This document shows positions 1 to 12,663 of a stretch of 64,000 nt of DNA, piece by piece (the stretch's first letter is position 1; every line of letters begins with the position of its first letter). The notes beneath the pieces are model-generated. The model ran no database searches and was not told the origin of the DNA. It was given only the letters and a program-made list of their open reading frames with translations. A program made the translations under genes and the position numbers. This DNA is from Hedera helix (taxonomy: Eukaryota; Streptophyta; Magnoliopsida; Apiales; Araliaceae): the NCBI GenBank assembly GCA_947179155.2, contig OX359280.1:13507001-13571000 (forward strand), read 5' to 3'.

Positions 1-39
1 GGTGGAATTCGTCCATTTCCCTCAATTGTAACGATTTCT
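1..39. other. left flank of the LARD-like element
   Basis: These 39 bases lie outside the first LTR, which starts with TGTGAGGATCC at 40. They are too short to assign. The matching right-hand flank is not available because the element's far end is a chimeric junction. Confidence 0.4.
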
Positions 40-371
40 TGTGAGGATCCGAATTTCCAGAATTTCTTTAATAATATTAAATGAGAATTTAATTGATAAA
101 ATTATCAAGGTTATTAAATTAATTATTATTTTATGTGGTTTAAGGTATGTGAAGGGATTTAATTGGTAAATTAAATCTGTGCAGAGATGATGATAAATTG
201 TGTTGATTTAGAATAATTGAAAAAGTGAATAAATTGTTTAAAAACAATTTATGAGGAATAAAAGAAATTCTATGTAATGGTACAATAAATTGTACAATAA
301 AATTATTGTGAAGGTGCATGAATTATTATTTAAATAATGTTATTAGATATGAATATATGTACATTTGTATA

Positions 372-372
<1 letters not shown>

Positions 373-431
<59 letters not shown>
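373..431. repeat. (TA)n microsatellite inside the LARD LTR
   Basis: An uninterrupted AT dinucleotide run of about 60 bases. The same place in the second LTR (about 22985-23010) has fewer than 30 bases of it, so the tract has changed length since the element inserted. Confidence 0.9.
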
Positions 432-434
<3 letters not shown>

Positions 435-792
435 GTGCATGTTTAATTGATAATTATAAATTTTATTAATCATGAGAATAAAGGGATTAATAATTAAATT
501 AATCCGAAAATTTTATGAAAAGTTAATGAGAGAATTAGTAAAATGGTAATTATTGATTTTAGACTTTATCAAGAATTGTGGAGGAAGTTTAGAAATTAAT
601 TGAGAGAAATGTAATTATATAAATTATATAATCATAAATTATATAATTTATATCAGGAAATTAAAATGTTGTATGAAGGAAGTGAAGAAATTAATTGAGA
701 AGAAAGGTAATTATATAAATTATATAATAATAATAAATTATATAATTTATATAAGAAAATTAAAATGAAATATAAGGGAAATAATAATTATA

Positions 793-797
793 TAAAT
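793..797. repeat. target-site duplication TAAAT, left copy
   Basis: The five bases before the Tat/Ogre 5' LTR are repeated directly after its 3' LTR at 18374-18378. The uninterrupted site, with a single TAAAT, is preserved in the other LARD LTR at 23397-23401. Confidence 0.93.
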
Positions 798-2966
798 TGT
801 AGACACCCAAATTTTGCACTTGTGTACTAACCCTGACAGGAGGGCAAAATCGGCAATTGACCTGACATACGAAAATGAGAGGTGGGCGCCAACACGCAGT
901 TCCCACCACGGCTTACGATCAAGGCTGTCAAACACAAAACGAGAATTGAGTCGTTTGAGGCGAGACCTATGGGCAATCCAGACGAAGCCCGATGCGATCG
1001 CCAAAGAAGGCCAAGGACCATTGCGATTATAGCATTACGGGGGGTCTCGATGCCGGGAAACCATTCCCAGAAATGATTTATGTATCAAGAAACAGCCTTC
1101 CAGAATAATACTGCAGAAATTGGCGAATTAAGACCGCGTGACACGAAATTCGAGAAAAAAGAGCCGGACAGCTGCGGATGTAATCGCGGCCACCGACAAA
1201 GGGGGCAGGCTCGCGGCTCGAGGGCGGCACACGACAGCCGAGACGACGGCTCGGGCGGCCACAGCAGGCCCAGCCGCAGATGCATCTGCGGCTGCCTGCT
1301 GAACCAGTATACATCGCCATTTTCCACCCGAGAAGAAAAAGAGGAAGAAAAAAAGAAAGAAAATAGAGAGAGGGAGAGCGCGCGGGAGGAGAGAGAGAGC
1401 TCGGATCTTGGCCATTTTCAAGCTTAGATCCATTGTATTGTGCTAAGTAGTCTAGTATTCTTGTGGTGTTGTCCGATTTGTGGAATATAGAAGCTTTAAA
1501 TCGGCATTTTGCAAGGTGAAAGGAGTGTGTTCTTGAGTTTTTATTCGTTGTATTGTTAGCATAATGTTGTGATTGGTTTATTTGATGTAGTTTATTGTTA
1601 TATATTGATAAAGGATCCGTGGATTAGGGGTTGTTAGCGAGGGTTCCATCGGAACGTAACTCCTCCTAACACCCCGATGACATCCGTACGGTGATATATC
1701 GTTCGTTGTGGTAATGAGTAGTTTGTAGTGATTGAGTTGTGATATTTGAGCTATGTAGTATGATAGCAATGTTTAATATTGTTAGATTTGGCTTAGTATT
1801 GGTTGTGTAACGATTTGGGTGACTGTGAGCCTAGGGAGGAGATCCTCGTGATCGAATCCCGATGATGGACGTTTTGGCATATGTAATCCTTGTATAGGGT
1901 CCATGGCGGTGTATTTGTAATATCGGGCCTTAACACGATATCAATCGTGATCGGGTTAAGGCCCCGTAATAATAATAAAGTATGTGATTGTGGGTGTTTG
2001 GGGTCGTCTGGATGGCTCACATGCCCAGGGATAGCCCCGACACGTCGTGAGTGCTTGTTTTAATTTACGACACAAAGCGATTTTCCAAAAAATAAAGCAA
2101 CGATAAAGATCTTCTAAAAAGAATCAAATTAGGATATTAGATACACGAGGTTTAAAAAGTAAAGAGTTTTTGGCGAAACTTTGATCCTTGTGTGATGAAA
2201 AGGCTATACTTGGTTTTGAAATGTCATAAAAGATATTTTTGGAAAAAATAAATAAACGTTTTCATTAAACTTTGTGCATAGGGTTAAAGAGTTCTAGAAG
2301 TTGCCTTCATTTTATTTATATTTACTGATTAAAAGGCAATGTATAGTCTCGATTCCTATTTGACAAAAGTTTAAAAACTATTGTTTTCTAAAATGACATC
2401 TAATAAAAAACCTCATCGTTTTCGAAATTAAAATCAATCTTTCTTATAAAAGCGAAGCCTCGTCATTTGGGTCAAAAGACGTCTAAACGTTTTCCCGACA
2501 AAACACATTTTGCCATATAAAATCAAAGCAACCTTTATGCAAGAATTCATCACAAACATCACCTAGGCACGCACGCGCACACAAGCAACACACACATTTT
2601 AAGATTTAAAAGGATAGGAAAACATCGAGATTGCGGTAACCGTGTTTCACGGAAGTCGGGGGGTGCCTAACACCTTCCCCTCGCTTAAGCAAGCCCCTGA
2701 ACTCTATGAATCTCGGTTTGCGGACCAATTAACTCAGAGTCACATATGAGCCAGCGATTACGAAAACAAAATTCGAATGAGTTGGTACATCCATTTCAAA
2801 TATACCAACTGGCGTCTCTGGTCAATTGGCTCATAAAAAAATCGATCTTTCAAAACCCGTCGACATTAAGCCGACCTTTTTCAAAATCACATTTAATTCA
2901 AAAGGCTAAAATTGGAAAGGGCTTTTAATATTAAAAAACGAGACGACGAAAATCCCGGCGTCGACA
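798..2966 (+). repeat. 5' LTR of the Tat/Ogre element
   Basis: 2169 bp from TGTAGACACCC to GGCGTCGACA. It matches 16202-18373 over its whole length. It differs in scattered bases, lacks one 24-bp copy of a palindromic block near 1271, and differs in a replaced patch near 2118-2165. A purine-rich stretch at about 1334-1395 resembles transcribed leader sequence, but no confident TATA box was located. Confidence 0.95.
1271..1294. repeat. 24-bp perfect palindrome in the 5' LTR
   Basis: The arm CAGCCGCAGATG is followed directly by its exact reverse complement, with no loop. The 3' LTR has this block twice (16676-16723, second copy with one mismatch) and the internal region has two variants at 15241-15288. 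The copy number differs between LTRs that must have started identical. Confidence 0.85.
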
Positions 2967-2968
2967 AC

Positions 2969-2987
2969 TGGCGACTCCGCTGGGGAC
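2969..2987 (+). other. primer binding site, Tat/Ogre type
   Basis: TGGCGACTCCGCTGGGGAC lies two bases after the 5' LTR end, where minus-strand synthesis is primed. It begins with TGG, the complement of a tRNA CCA end. It is not the initiator-Met type. Ogre-type elements are described as using tRNA-Arg, but the tRNA match was not verified here. Confidence 0.8.
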
Positions 2988-3757
2988 AATAGTGGGCTTA
3001 AGCCGCATTTAAAATCTCGATGTTTTCCTATCCTTTAAAAATCTAAAAATATGTGGTTACATTGCTTGCGTTAATTTTCCTTTTTTGTGCGTGTATGTGA
3101 ATGGTGTGATTGCGATTTCTTTTCGAAAGCTTTACTTTATTAGCATCATATGCATACGGTGAGGTACGATGAATGTATGATGAATGTATGTTGAGCAGTT
3201 CCTCCTCCTGAGGCAAACCCGTCGGATGTGGATTACTGGACTCAAAGGGGTGCTCCCCGGCGAGGCTCAGGAAAAGCATCCACTCAAATCCAATCCAATT
3301 GAAAGATCGGATTTATTCCCTTCGAGTATGTTACGAAGATCTGGGAACCTTCGTGCCAAAAAGCCCGCGAGAGTAACTTAGGGTAGGTCAGCCTCAGATA
3401 AACCCGTCGCGTGGAAAGTCTCTTCATACCCTTTTACACTTTACGCACGTAATATCATACTGTAGTCAATCATTTTGTACCAACCACTTCTGTCCAAATA
3501 AAAGTACTAACCTATGTTTTACAAGGACAGCTTGGAGAGCATCATAAATTGCACAGTGTCATTACTTTGGTTAAAATAAAGGGATACTGACCCCGTTTTG
3601 CAGAAAAAAATTACAAAACCCAAAAATACAAAAATATTTGCTTTAGCATGCATCTGCCAATGTCATTTCCCGGAACTAAACCTTGGCATATTTTATTTGC
3701 AGGATTGCGCCCCAAACCCGTCTCCGATCTAAGAAAGCCAGAGAATCAACAGTCGAG
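2988..3757 (+). other. untranslated leader of the Tat/Ogre element
   Basis: 770 bp between the primer site and the gag start. Only short open stretches are present and none was recognised. A good splice-acceptor-like tract (TTTTATTTGCAG) ends at about 3702, so a leader intron is possible but unproven. Confidence 0.6.
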
Positions 3758-6679
3758 ATGGCTGAGAACCCTAATCCTGACCTAGCTCCCGTATCTCGGG
3801 AAGAGTTCAATGCTGTGAGAAATCAAATGACAGAGCAGACCATGTTGCTCAAAGAGCATTTCAAACTAAAATCAGGGCCACAGCTCGAGGACCCGCCAGG
3901 GCCATCATCTCAAGGGAGCGGACCAACCATAGAAACTCCGAAGGTTGAACCGCCAAAGCAAGTCATTATCATCCTAGAGGACGAGGTTGCTAGCGGTGTT
4001 GGTAAGAAGATAAAGCAGATGGAAGAGGCCATCAAAACTATGAAGGGGATTGGGTCATATGGCAGTGTGAACTACTCCGATTTGTGCATATTTCCGGGAA
4101 CCAGATATCCCGAAAAGTTCAAACTCCCCGAATTTGAAAAGTATAACGGGTCAGGGGATCCTTATACGCATCTGAAAGTATACATCGGAGAGCTAGGGGG
4201 ATATGCTGAGGACGAATCATTGAGAATGCAACTGTTCCAGAAAAGCCTGACAGGCGAGGCTAGAACGTGGTATGCGAGATTGGACAATGCTAAGATTCAC
4301 AATTGGGAGGAGCTGGCCCATACCTTCCTAACGCAGTACAGCTTTCAATCCCAGATGACCCCGGACCGATACCAGATGACTAAGATCAGAAAACAGACCA
4401 ATGAATCCTTCAGAGACTATGCTCAACGGTGGAGGAGGATGGCAGCCCAAGTGAACCCACCCATGAGTGAGGCAGAGATGGTTATGACATTCATTGATAT
4501 CCAGGAGGCTCCTTATTATGAAAGAGTAATGGCGGGAATAGGAAAGCCTTTTGCGGAGATGATCAAGCATGGGGAGATGGCTGAGATGGGTTTAAAGTCA
4601 GGGAAAATCCGAGACTTCACAGCTCTTGAAGCTGTTGCTGAGCAAATCCAGAGTGGAAACTATGGCAGTTCTTCTCGGAGACCCCAGAAGAGAAAGGAAG
4701 AGGATGTGTCCCTGGTACTGCAAGGACTATCTGGGAAAACAATGACCAGCCCCCCGGTCTGCATGCAAAGAAATGAGGCCCCGCGTCCATCAAATTTCAA
4801 TAATCAGAGATATGAGGGGCGCCGAAAATTCGAAAAGCCACAAGAAAGGGAGTTCACCCCATTGGGGGATTCGTTGGAACAAATATTGGCCATGTTGGTA
4901 GGCCAGAAAAAGATTACAGAGCTAGCACCTCCGTCAGACCCGAAGGGCAAGAGATATAACCCTAGCAAGAGATGCGCTTACCACTCGGCTTCCCCGGGGC
5001 ACGACACCCAAGAATGCTGGTCACTAAAACATAAAATCCAGAACATGATTGACAGCGGAGAGATCGTGGTGGAGCAACCAGAACCCCCAAACGTAAAGGT
5101 CAACCCTCTTCCCGAGCACAATGGGGGAGGCGTGAACGTAGTGGAAATCAGGGGGGCAAGAGGTCCCTTGAAATCAATGTACATAAGGAGGATAGAAGGA
5201 GAAATTTCCATGACCCATGCCCAGGAGGGCGCGCGAAATGAGCCTATCAAGTTGGTTGGGGTAATTCAAAGTACCAAAAGGGAGCCCATCCGGTTGTCGG
5301 CCCCACGACCCCTCGTTATAACAGCCAGGTCGCAATTGCTAATTACCAGTCTGAGGGCTGTTCCGTGGAACTACGGGGGGAAGACCGAGGAGGAGGCCAG
5401 TTGCGCATCAGTTAGCTCAAAGGGAAATCCATTGTATCTACCAAGGCGGGTCCTTGAGAAAACGAAAAAGGAAAATGGGAAAATATCGGAGGAAAAAGCA
5501 TTAGAGTTTTGGGAGAAAATGAATCACGGCAAGGCGAGTGTGGTTAAAACACTGGAGGTACAGCCGCCCCTGACATCAATCTTGGATCTTGCATTGGCAT
5601 CAAGTGATCATCATCAGGTATTGAGCAAAGTCCTGGAAGAGGCTCATGTCCCCAAATCAATTAGTACGGAAAGATTCGGCCACTTGGTGGGCCACCTATT
5701 GGACAGTAATGTAATATCATTTACCGACGACGACATCCCCGAAGAAGGGAAGGGACACCGGAGGCCGTTACACATTGCGGTCATCTCCTCCAGGTATGTG
5801 ATGAACGGAGTCTTGATTGATGGTGGGTCAGCCCTGCATATTTGCCCATACAGTACCCTGGAGAAGATAAAAGTCAACCCTAAGCGCCTGCGGGCCAGCC
5901 AAGTGGTGGTGAGGGCGTTTGACGGATCTAGAAAGGATACGGTGGGAGAGATTGAGCTGCCGGTGGAGATCGGGCCTTATACTTTTGACATTTCTTTCCA
6001 AGTGCTGGATATCACGGCCAGTTACAACTTGCTCTTAGGGAGGCCCTAGATTCATATGGCTGGGGCAGTTCCCTCCACCCTGCATCAACAAATAAAGTTT
6101 ATTTTTTGCCCGGGAAATGATGGCAATGAACTTCCAGCCGGGGCAAGGGCTGGGCAAGCACAGCCAAGGAATCACCGAGCCCATCCAGATACCAGTGCAG
6201 TCAGGCAAGGCGGGGTTAGGATATCACGGAGGTATAAGACCGAAGAATTCATATAAGAAAATTCCCATGCGAATAATCGGAGTCCCGATACCGAGAGCCA
6301 ATAATGAACAATCCCCGAGGGTAATCAAGTCTGCGTCTGAAGCAGAGGGTAAGGTGGAGGCTCCCCTAGCCAAAGGATTGGTCCAGCAGATGGATTTCTT
6401 GCAAGAAATCATGGAACAGTTTGAGGAGAAGTGTCATCTCCCGGGGCAGTCAGGCCCCAATGAAAACGAAAAAGAGAAGATAACTGAAGGCAAGCAGATC
6501 ATGCCATTTATCAATTGGGCCGGGTTAGAAGTGCCCGAGGAAAGTGAAGAGGAAAGTCGAAACCAAGTTGCCGCAATCATAGAGGAGGTACCAGATACAG
6601 AGATCCCCTCCATCACTAGCTATAAAACCGAAGTGATCCCCAGGAATTGGACCGTGCAGCCAGTAGTATCCAGAAAAGG
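3758..6679 (+). pseudogene. gag-protease region of the Tat/Ogre element (exon 1, broken)
   Basis: The open frame actually starts at a TTG further upstream (3683). The first ATG, at 3758, begins MAENPNPDLAPV and is taken as the start. The retrotransposon gag domain covers about 4100-4610, with YPEKFKLPEFEKYNGSGDP near its front. A CxxH...GH...C zinc-knuckle-like motif sits at 4973-5020 (CAYHSASPGHDTQEC). The aspartic protease active site is DGGS at 5819-5830. The protease fold continues to LLLGRP, where TAG at 6047 interrupts the frame. The homologous sequence resumes past it and then shifts frame between about 6090 and 6117. A G-patch-like block (GQGLGKHSQGITEP) follows at about 6135. The region ends at a predicted splice donor after 6679. 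The product would form the particle core and process the polyprotein. One stop plus one frameshift or deletion make this copy defective. Confidence 0.9.
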
Positions 6680-6852
6680 GTAAATGTAGGAGTGTCCGGG
6701 AATCTTGTCCAGTAGGGGGATCATGGGGTTTTTGAGACGGTGTTTTTGTTTTATGTGTCTGCACGTCTATTTCATTTTTTGTCATGATTATTTAAAAGGA
6801 GGTCATGTACTTAATGTTTATATATATGACAAATATTTTTGTTTCATGTCAG
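6680..6852 (+). other. predicted 173-bp intron between pro and RT
   Basis: The donor is GTAAAT at 6680 and the acceptor is TTTGTTTCATGTCAG ending at 6852. The upstream frame leaves two bases of a codon and the downstream exon supplies one, so removing the segment keeps both frames open. The intron starts next to the in-frame TAA at 6681-6683 that ends the upstream ORF. It is T-rich like plant introns. A spliced intron at this position is a described feature of Ogre elements. Splicing in this copy is inferred. Confidence 0.75.
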
Positions 6853-9800
6853 GTGTACCGATTTGAGTCATTCTAGCCTAACAAACGATTTTCCAAATTT
6901 GAAAGACGATAATGATTTTGATATAGAACTGGATTTCGATTTGATGGGAATTGAGCAAGACGAAGTAGATGATGACGACGCTCCCGACGAGATCAAAGAG
7001 TGGGTCGAGGACAAACCCAAACCCAACCTAGAGCAAACCATTACCATCAACATAGGAACCCCGGAAAATCCCAAAGAGCTGAAAATTAGGGCAGACCTAA
7101 CTCCCAACCAAAAAGCAGAAGTAGCTGAGTTGTTGAGCCAATATGAGGATGTGTTTGCCTGGTCACACGAAGACATGGTCGGTTTATCCACGGATATTGT
7201 GGTACATCGATTGCCTATCAAGGAGGGTTTCAGGCCAGTTAAGCAGAAGATGAGAAAATTAAAATCGGAGTGGAGCTTAAAAGTGAAGGAAGAGATAGTC
7301 AAGCAATTCAAGGCTGGGATCATCATGGTGTCTACTTACCCAGAATGGCTTTCCAATATAGTCCCCGTGGCGAAGTCCGGAGGAAAGGTGAGAGTATGCG
7401 TCGACTATAGGGATCTGAACAAGGCCAGTCTCAAGGATAACTTCCCAGTGCCTTTCATACACATCTTGGTGGATAATACAGCTCAGTATGAAATGTATTC
7501 AGTCGTCGATTGTTTTGCAGGATATCACCAGATAATGGTGGCGGAAGAGGATCGAGAAAAGACTGCCTTCATCACCCCCTGGGGCACGTTTTGTTATAGG
7601 CGACTGGCTTTCGGCCTCACAAATGCAGGAGCCACTTATCAGAGAGCCATGATGGCCCTATTCCATGACATGATGCACAAGGAAATAGAGGTCTACGTGG
7701 ATGACATTATTGTGAAATCAAGGACGGAATCTGACCATGTGACTCATCTCCGGAAGTTATTTGAGCGGCTCAGGAAGTATAATTTGAAGCTAAATCCGGC
7801 AAAGTGTGCCTTCGGGGTTCAGTCAGGTAAGCTCCTTGGATTCTTGGTGAGCAATCGAGGCATCGAACTAGATCCGGCTAAGATCAAGGCTATTGTGGAC
7901 ATGCCAGCTCCCCGTACAGAGAAAGAGATAAGGGGATTTTTGGGGAGGATAAACTTCAGCAGCCGGTTCATATCCCATCTGACCACCACCTGCGAACCAA
8001 TCTTCAAACTGTTAAGGAAAGATGCCTCCCGAAAGTGGAACAGTCAATGCCAAAAGGCCTTTCAGATTATTAAGAAGCAATTAACAGAAGCGTCAGTCCT
8101 GGTACCTCCAAATGACGGGATTCCCCTGTTCCTGTATATATCCGTGAACGATATGGCGATGGGTTGTATGTTGGGGCAGAAGAATGAATTCGGCAAGGAG
8201 CATGCCATTTATTACCTCAGCAAGAGATTCAGCAGCTGTGAGCAGAATTACACACCGATCGAGAGAACATGTTGCGCCTTGGCATGGGCTGCTATGAGGT
8301 TACAGCATTACCTTCATGGACACACTACCTATTTAATCTCACGAGTCGACCCCTTGAAGTATATATTTGAAAGACCAATGCTGAATTATAGATTGTCAAG
8401 GTGGCAGTTAATCCTCCAGCAATTCGACATCCTTTATGTTACCCAGAAAGCCATGAAGGGGCAGGGAATTGCAGATCAATTATCAGAGATGCCGACAGAG
8501 GGGATGGAGCCTTTAGAGACTTTCCTACCGGGTGAAGACATACTGTGGGTCCAACAGGCGAGGTGTGATGACGAAGGGCAGTTTTGGAAAATGTATTTCG
8601 ACGGTGCCATGAATGCTGAAGGGGCTGGAGCTGGGGCGGTCCTAGTCTCCATTACGAGCGAGCAATACCCTGTTCTCACCAAATTACGGTTCAATAACTC
8701 AAACAATACGGCTGAATATGAAGGATGTATATTGGGACTGAGATTCGCCCGCAATATGGGAGTGAAAAGATTAGCCGTGTTCGGAGATTCAGAATTGGTA
8801 ATCAGACAGGCGACTGGGGTATATGGCACTAAGGAGCTTCGGTTACTCCCGTACCACCGGTGTGTAGTCCGATTGATGCAAGAATTTGAAGACATAGCTT
8901 TCCGACACATTCCCAGGGGGCGGAATGACTTTGCCGATGCATTGGCCACCCTGGCTTCGTTAGTCCACGTACTCAAAGGCAAAGCCACTCCACAGATTGA
9001 AATAACAGTGCAAAATGCCCCCGCTTACGAAGAATACATATCGGAGTTGTCAGAAGATGTGGTTCAACCAAATCAGCCCTGGTATCATGACATTCAGAAA
9101 TACTTGAGGGATAGATCTCTCCCCGACCAAGCAAACCGAACGGAAAGGCAGAGAATCCAAAAGATGGCGATGAAATTCTATTTAAGCGGAGACTCCCTGT
9201 ATAAGAGGGATGTAGGCTTGGGATTATTGCGATGTGTAGACGAGACTCAAGCACAGAAAATCATGGGCGAAGTGCACGGTGGAGTATGTGGGCCGCATAT
9301 GAGTGGACCAATGTTGGCCGAGAAAATTCTAAGAACAGGGCACTACTGGCTATCACTTAGGGCTGACTGTGACGATCAAGTCAAACGATGTTTCCAATGC
9401 CAAGCACACGGTAATGTGATGCATGCGCCTCCTAATGAACTGCATTGTATGACTTCCCCTTGGCCGTTCTCCATGTGGGGTATGGATGTTATCGGGTCCG
9501 TGGAGCCCAAAGCGAGCAACGGCCACCGGTTCATTTTCGTCATGATTGACTATTTCACTAAATGGGTGGAGGCAGCTTCTTTCCCCAAAGTAACGCAGGA
9601 AGTTATAGTCAGTTTCATCAGGAAAAATGTCATTTGCCTGTACAGACAGCCTGAAATCTTGGTGTCCGACAATGCCAAGAATCTGAACAATGCCCTTATG
9701 AAAGAGTTGTGCGCCCAATTCAAGATCAAGCATCTCAATTCTGTCATTTATAGGCCCAAAATGAATGGGGTCGTGGAGGCGGCGAATAAGAATATAAAGA

Positions 9801-10327
9801 GGATTATGGCGAGAATGTCTGCCAATCATCGGGGAGGGCCAGACTTGCTACCCCTCACACTGTTTGCATATCGAACATCAGTTCGTACGTCTACAGGGGC
9901 AACTCCTTACGCCTTGGTATATGGGATGGAGGCCGTTTTGCCCGTTGAAATGGAGATGGCATCCCTCCGAATTTTGCTCGATGCTCGGATTGACGAGGAG
10001 GATTGGATACAAAGTCGGTATGACCAACTAGCCTTAATAGATGAAATGAGGGCGGCGGCTATATTACACGGTCAGTTGTATCAGCAACGCATCTCTCGAT
10101 CGTACGACAAAAAGATACGGTCCTGAAAGTTCAAGGAAAATGATTTAGTGCTAAAGAGGGTCATGCCCTGTCAAGATGAAGCCAAGGGGAAATTCGCTCC
10201 AAATTGGGAAGGATCCTTTGTGATCAAGAAAGTCCTATCTGGAGGGGCCCTCATCCTACAGGAAATGGATGGCGAAGTCTTTCCGCAACCCCTGAATTCT
10301 GACTCTGTGAAACGGTTCTATGCTTAA
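6853..10327 (+). pseudogene. pol: reverse transcriptase, two RNase H domains, integrase (one stop)
   Basis: The open frame continues from the predicted acceptor to 10123. It encodes an acidic spacer (about 6900-7040) and a reverse transcriptase with the YVDD catalytic motif at 7694-7705. The RT-linked RNase H follows at about 8090-8490. A second, archaeal-type RNase H (YFDGA at about 8593, then NTAEYEG and FGDSE) spans about 8580-8970. The integrase has an HHCC zinc domain (about 9275-9415) and a catalytic core with Asp near 9485, Asp in SDNAK near 9667 and Glu in GVVEAAN near 9775. TGA at 10124 truncates it, and the last 66 codons continue in the same frame to TAA at 10325. The enzyme copies element RNA to DNA and inserts it into chromosomes. 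RLAFGLTNAG replaces the usual MPFGLKNAG and SDNAK replaces TDNG-type motifs, which may reduce activity. Confidence 0.93.
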
Positions 10328-10804
10328 AAAAAAAAAAAATTATCTCCCTTGTAACTCGAACTACGTAGGACCTGATCTCCTGACCTTGTGGGAGTACGTA
10401 AGCAGCTATCATGGCGCGGTCCGTTTCTATACAAAATAATAAACCTTGTCCCTATACCGAACCCATTTCCCCGAAACCCTACTTTGACAAATACATTCCA
10501 AGTCTTCCCCAAACCTAGCCACACAATTTGCCCAAAGTCTGAGACTCACTTCGATGAAATCAAAGGGGGCACGCGGCAATATCTGTGGAGTTCCAATCAA
10601 GACTTGAGGAAAGAAATAAGGCGATATATCGAAATCATAATCGTCTGGATAAAATGAGGATCCAATGAAGGGCTACGATGCATCAAAAAGGGAAATGACT
10701 AAAACATAAATATTTCTCTATATATACAAAACATTGTGATTACAAGTCTGTCTTCTAAATAAAAGTGATGAAACTGACATAGTCCGTGCAGGAAATAAAA
10801 TCAT
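10328..10804. other. spacer between pol and the antisense genes
   Basis: It starts with a poly-A run directly after the pol stop. No domain was recognised on either strand. It would hold the 3' end of the antisense transcripts, whose last stop is at 10805-10807. Confidence 0.5.
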
Positions 10805-12448
10805 CTACAGGTCGGAGACCAGCTGGAGCAGGATAGACAGAATAGTCGAGGCATCATAAACCTCCGGCTCATCCGCAATCTGCTGTCCCATCATGTCAAT
10901 CCGAGTCAAAAGAACAGCAACACTGGTAACAGTCGCAGAATGGCCCTCCATGACAACTCTGACCTGCTCGATAACACTATCTCTGGCAGAGAGGGCGGCA
11001 TCACAAGCTAGTACGGCAGCATCCCGCTTCGCGTGCGCGGTATCCCTCTCAATCTCGGTAGCACTCAAGGCAGACCGGAGCCGGGTACCCTCAATCATTA
11101 ATCTCTGGATCCGATCCGCCCAATCAAAGGCAGGGACATGTACCGAAGCAGAAACCTCCTCAACACCAGATCTGAGCGCTAATCCTGAAAGCTCCGTAGG
11201 AAGGACCGCATTTGAACTGGTCTCATCGGGGAAAAGTCCTCGAGAACCACCCAATACCCCAATCGGGTCAAAGTCGGCAATCTCAGAATCTCCTTGCAAC
11301 CATAACAGATAATCGGGTGTCTGACCGGGGTGACTATCCCCAAACTCGACCGAGACCCTGTATGACCAAAGATCGTATACCCTCAGCAACTCCCTCTCCG
11401 TCTGAGGCGATATGAGAAATCGGTAGTCAGCTGCTCCCGCAAAGAGATGGAGACCCTGCATCTGATCAAACTGCCCCATGACAGCTAAGGGATGATAAGT
11501 CGTCACCCCCCTCAAGCCAAGGAGAGGGAGGAAATCGAAAGGTGGCACATGAGTCAAGAAACTCTGAAAGGAGCAATAACCCGAATAGATCAGAAGATGG
11601 AAAGGCTCTTCGATGGCCGATAAGAACTCCCTCTAGGAAGCTGTATCCGTGCATCGCCGGGGACGGAATGAGAATTGCATGGCCAGGCTGTGGCTGAAAC
11701 AGAACTCATGTCGACGAAATTGCCCGATGGGTCTGAGGTGGCTCATGAACCATACATACAATAAAATGGAACTTCCCCTGAATATGCGACCGGAGAAGGA
11801 ATGGCAATACGCGGCCGATAGGTAAGTCTCGGCAAGTATCATGGGAAGGATAGTATGATCCTCCTGAAGGGCCTGAACCGCTACGATAACCCGCATATCC
11901 AGGAGGTCGTCCCCTGCGGGCATGTACAGAGCTGATATGACACAGACCATCAAAACATCCACTCTCAAAGCGCCCCAGCGCTCCTCAGATATTGAAAAAT
12001 CACTGGAGGATCGAGAGAAGCTATCCACCGAGCCAAATCTGTCAACTAAGAAGGATAAAGGAACCAGATGGCTCGAAGAGATCACAGATAGCAGAGCTGT
12101 CCTCCGCAAGCCTGTGAAAGTCAGGAACTGACGGCGCATGTGGCCTGAAGTAACCCGTGCGCAGGGACCCTCCACCGACAAACCGGTAAAGCGGGCATAC
12201 TCATTGAGAGTGGGGGTCAGATACTCCAGCCCAAATCTGAAAACCTATCTGTCCGGGATCCAACAACTGAGAATGCTATCAATAAAGCCCGGCGGCACCC
12301 GAAATAACAAAAGAGCCAAGGAGTGTCCCAAAAGACCATCTGCGATGATACGGTCAGAGGGTAGCAAACTATCCAGCCACGAGCGGAGCCTGCCAATGAT
12401 TCCTGAGGGAGCGCAAAGGTCCACGCGAACCACGTCCAGGGATGACAT
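10805..12448 (-). pseudogene. antisense gene B: DUF7745-like protein with coiled-coil tail (two stops)
   Basis: Read on the minus strand from ATG at 12448, one frame runs to TAA near 10805. It is broken only by two TAG codons, near 12245 and 11633. The N-terminal part (MSSLDVVRVDLCAPSG) is followed by a YLTPTLNEYARFTGL segment. Next come a hydrophobic stretch around LMVCVISALYMP and then LLYVWFMSHLRP and LPLLGLRG. These resemble the plant DUF7745 family found next to retrotransposons; that match is from memory of the family. The C-terminal 120 residues are Ala/Arg/Asp-rich and look like a coiled coil. A TTTTTACAG tract just before the ATG could be a splice acceptor, so an upstream exon, or joining to antisense gene A, is possible. 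The role is unknown. Confidence 0.6.
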
Positions 12449-12663
12449 CTGTAAAAAGCAGTATCAAAGACTATACAGGGGTCAAGTTTTCTTTTATCCA
12501 CGTATATAATAAATCATGCATCATACAAGCTATAACGGAATGAATGGATCATAAAAAATGAATGATTGTGCATAAAATAAAATAAGTCTGTACATAATAC
12601 ATGAAATGAGAAATGATAATAAAACGAGCAGGTTTAAATACAGAGGTCCTAGCCTATCAAAAT
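12449..12663. other. spacer between the two antisense genes
   Basis: 215 bp, AT-rich, with no coding features recognised. It could hold a promoter for antisense gene B or be an intron between the two antisense genes. Confidence 0.4.

Larger units (their letters stand above)
40..797 (+). repeat. 5' part of the left LTR of a LARD-like retrotransposon
   Basis: This segment starts TGTGAGGATCCGAATTT and is nearly identical to 22655-23401. It is the first third of an LTR that is interrupted at 797/798 by the Tat/Ogre element and resumes at 18374. It carries a long (TA)n run at about 373-431 that is roughly twice as long as in the other LTR copy. No coding capacity is visible. The LTR assignment rests on the TG start, the matching copy, and the primer site that follows its 3' end at 19786. 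Confidence 0.85.

Noticed and set aside
3184..3381. 65-residue ORF in the retrotransposon leader
   Set aside because: No recognised domain; leaders of these elements often contain chance frames.
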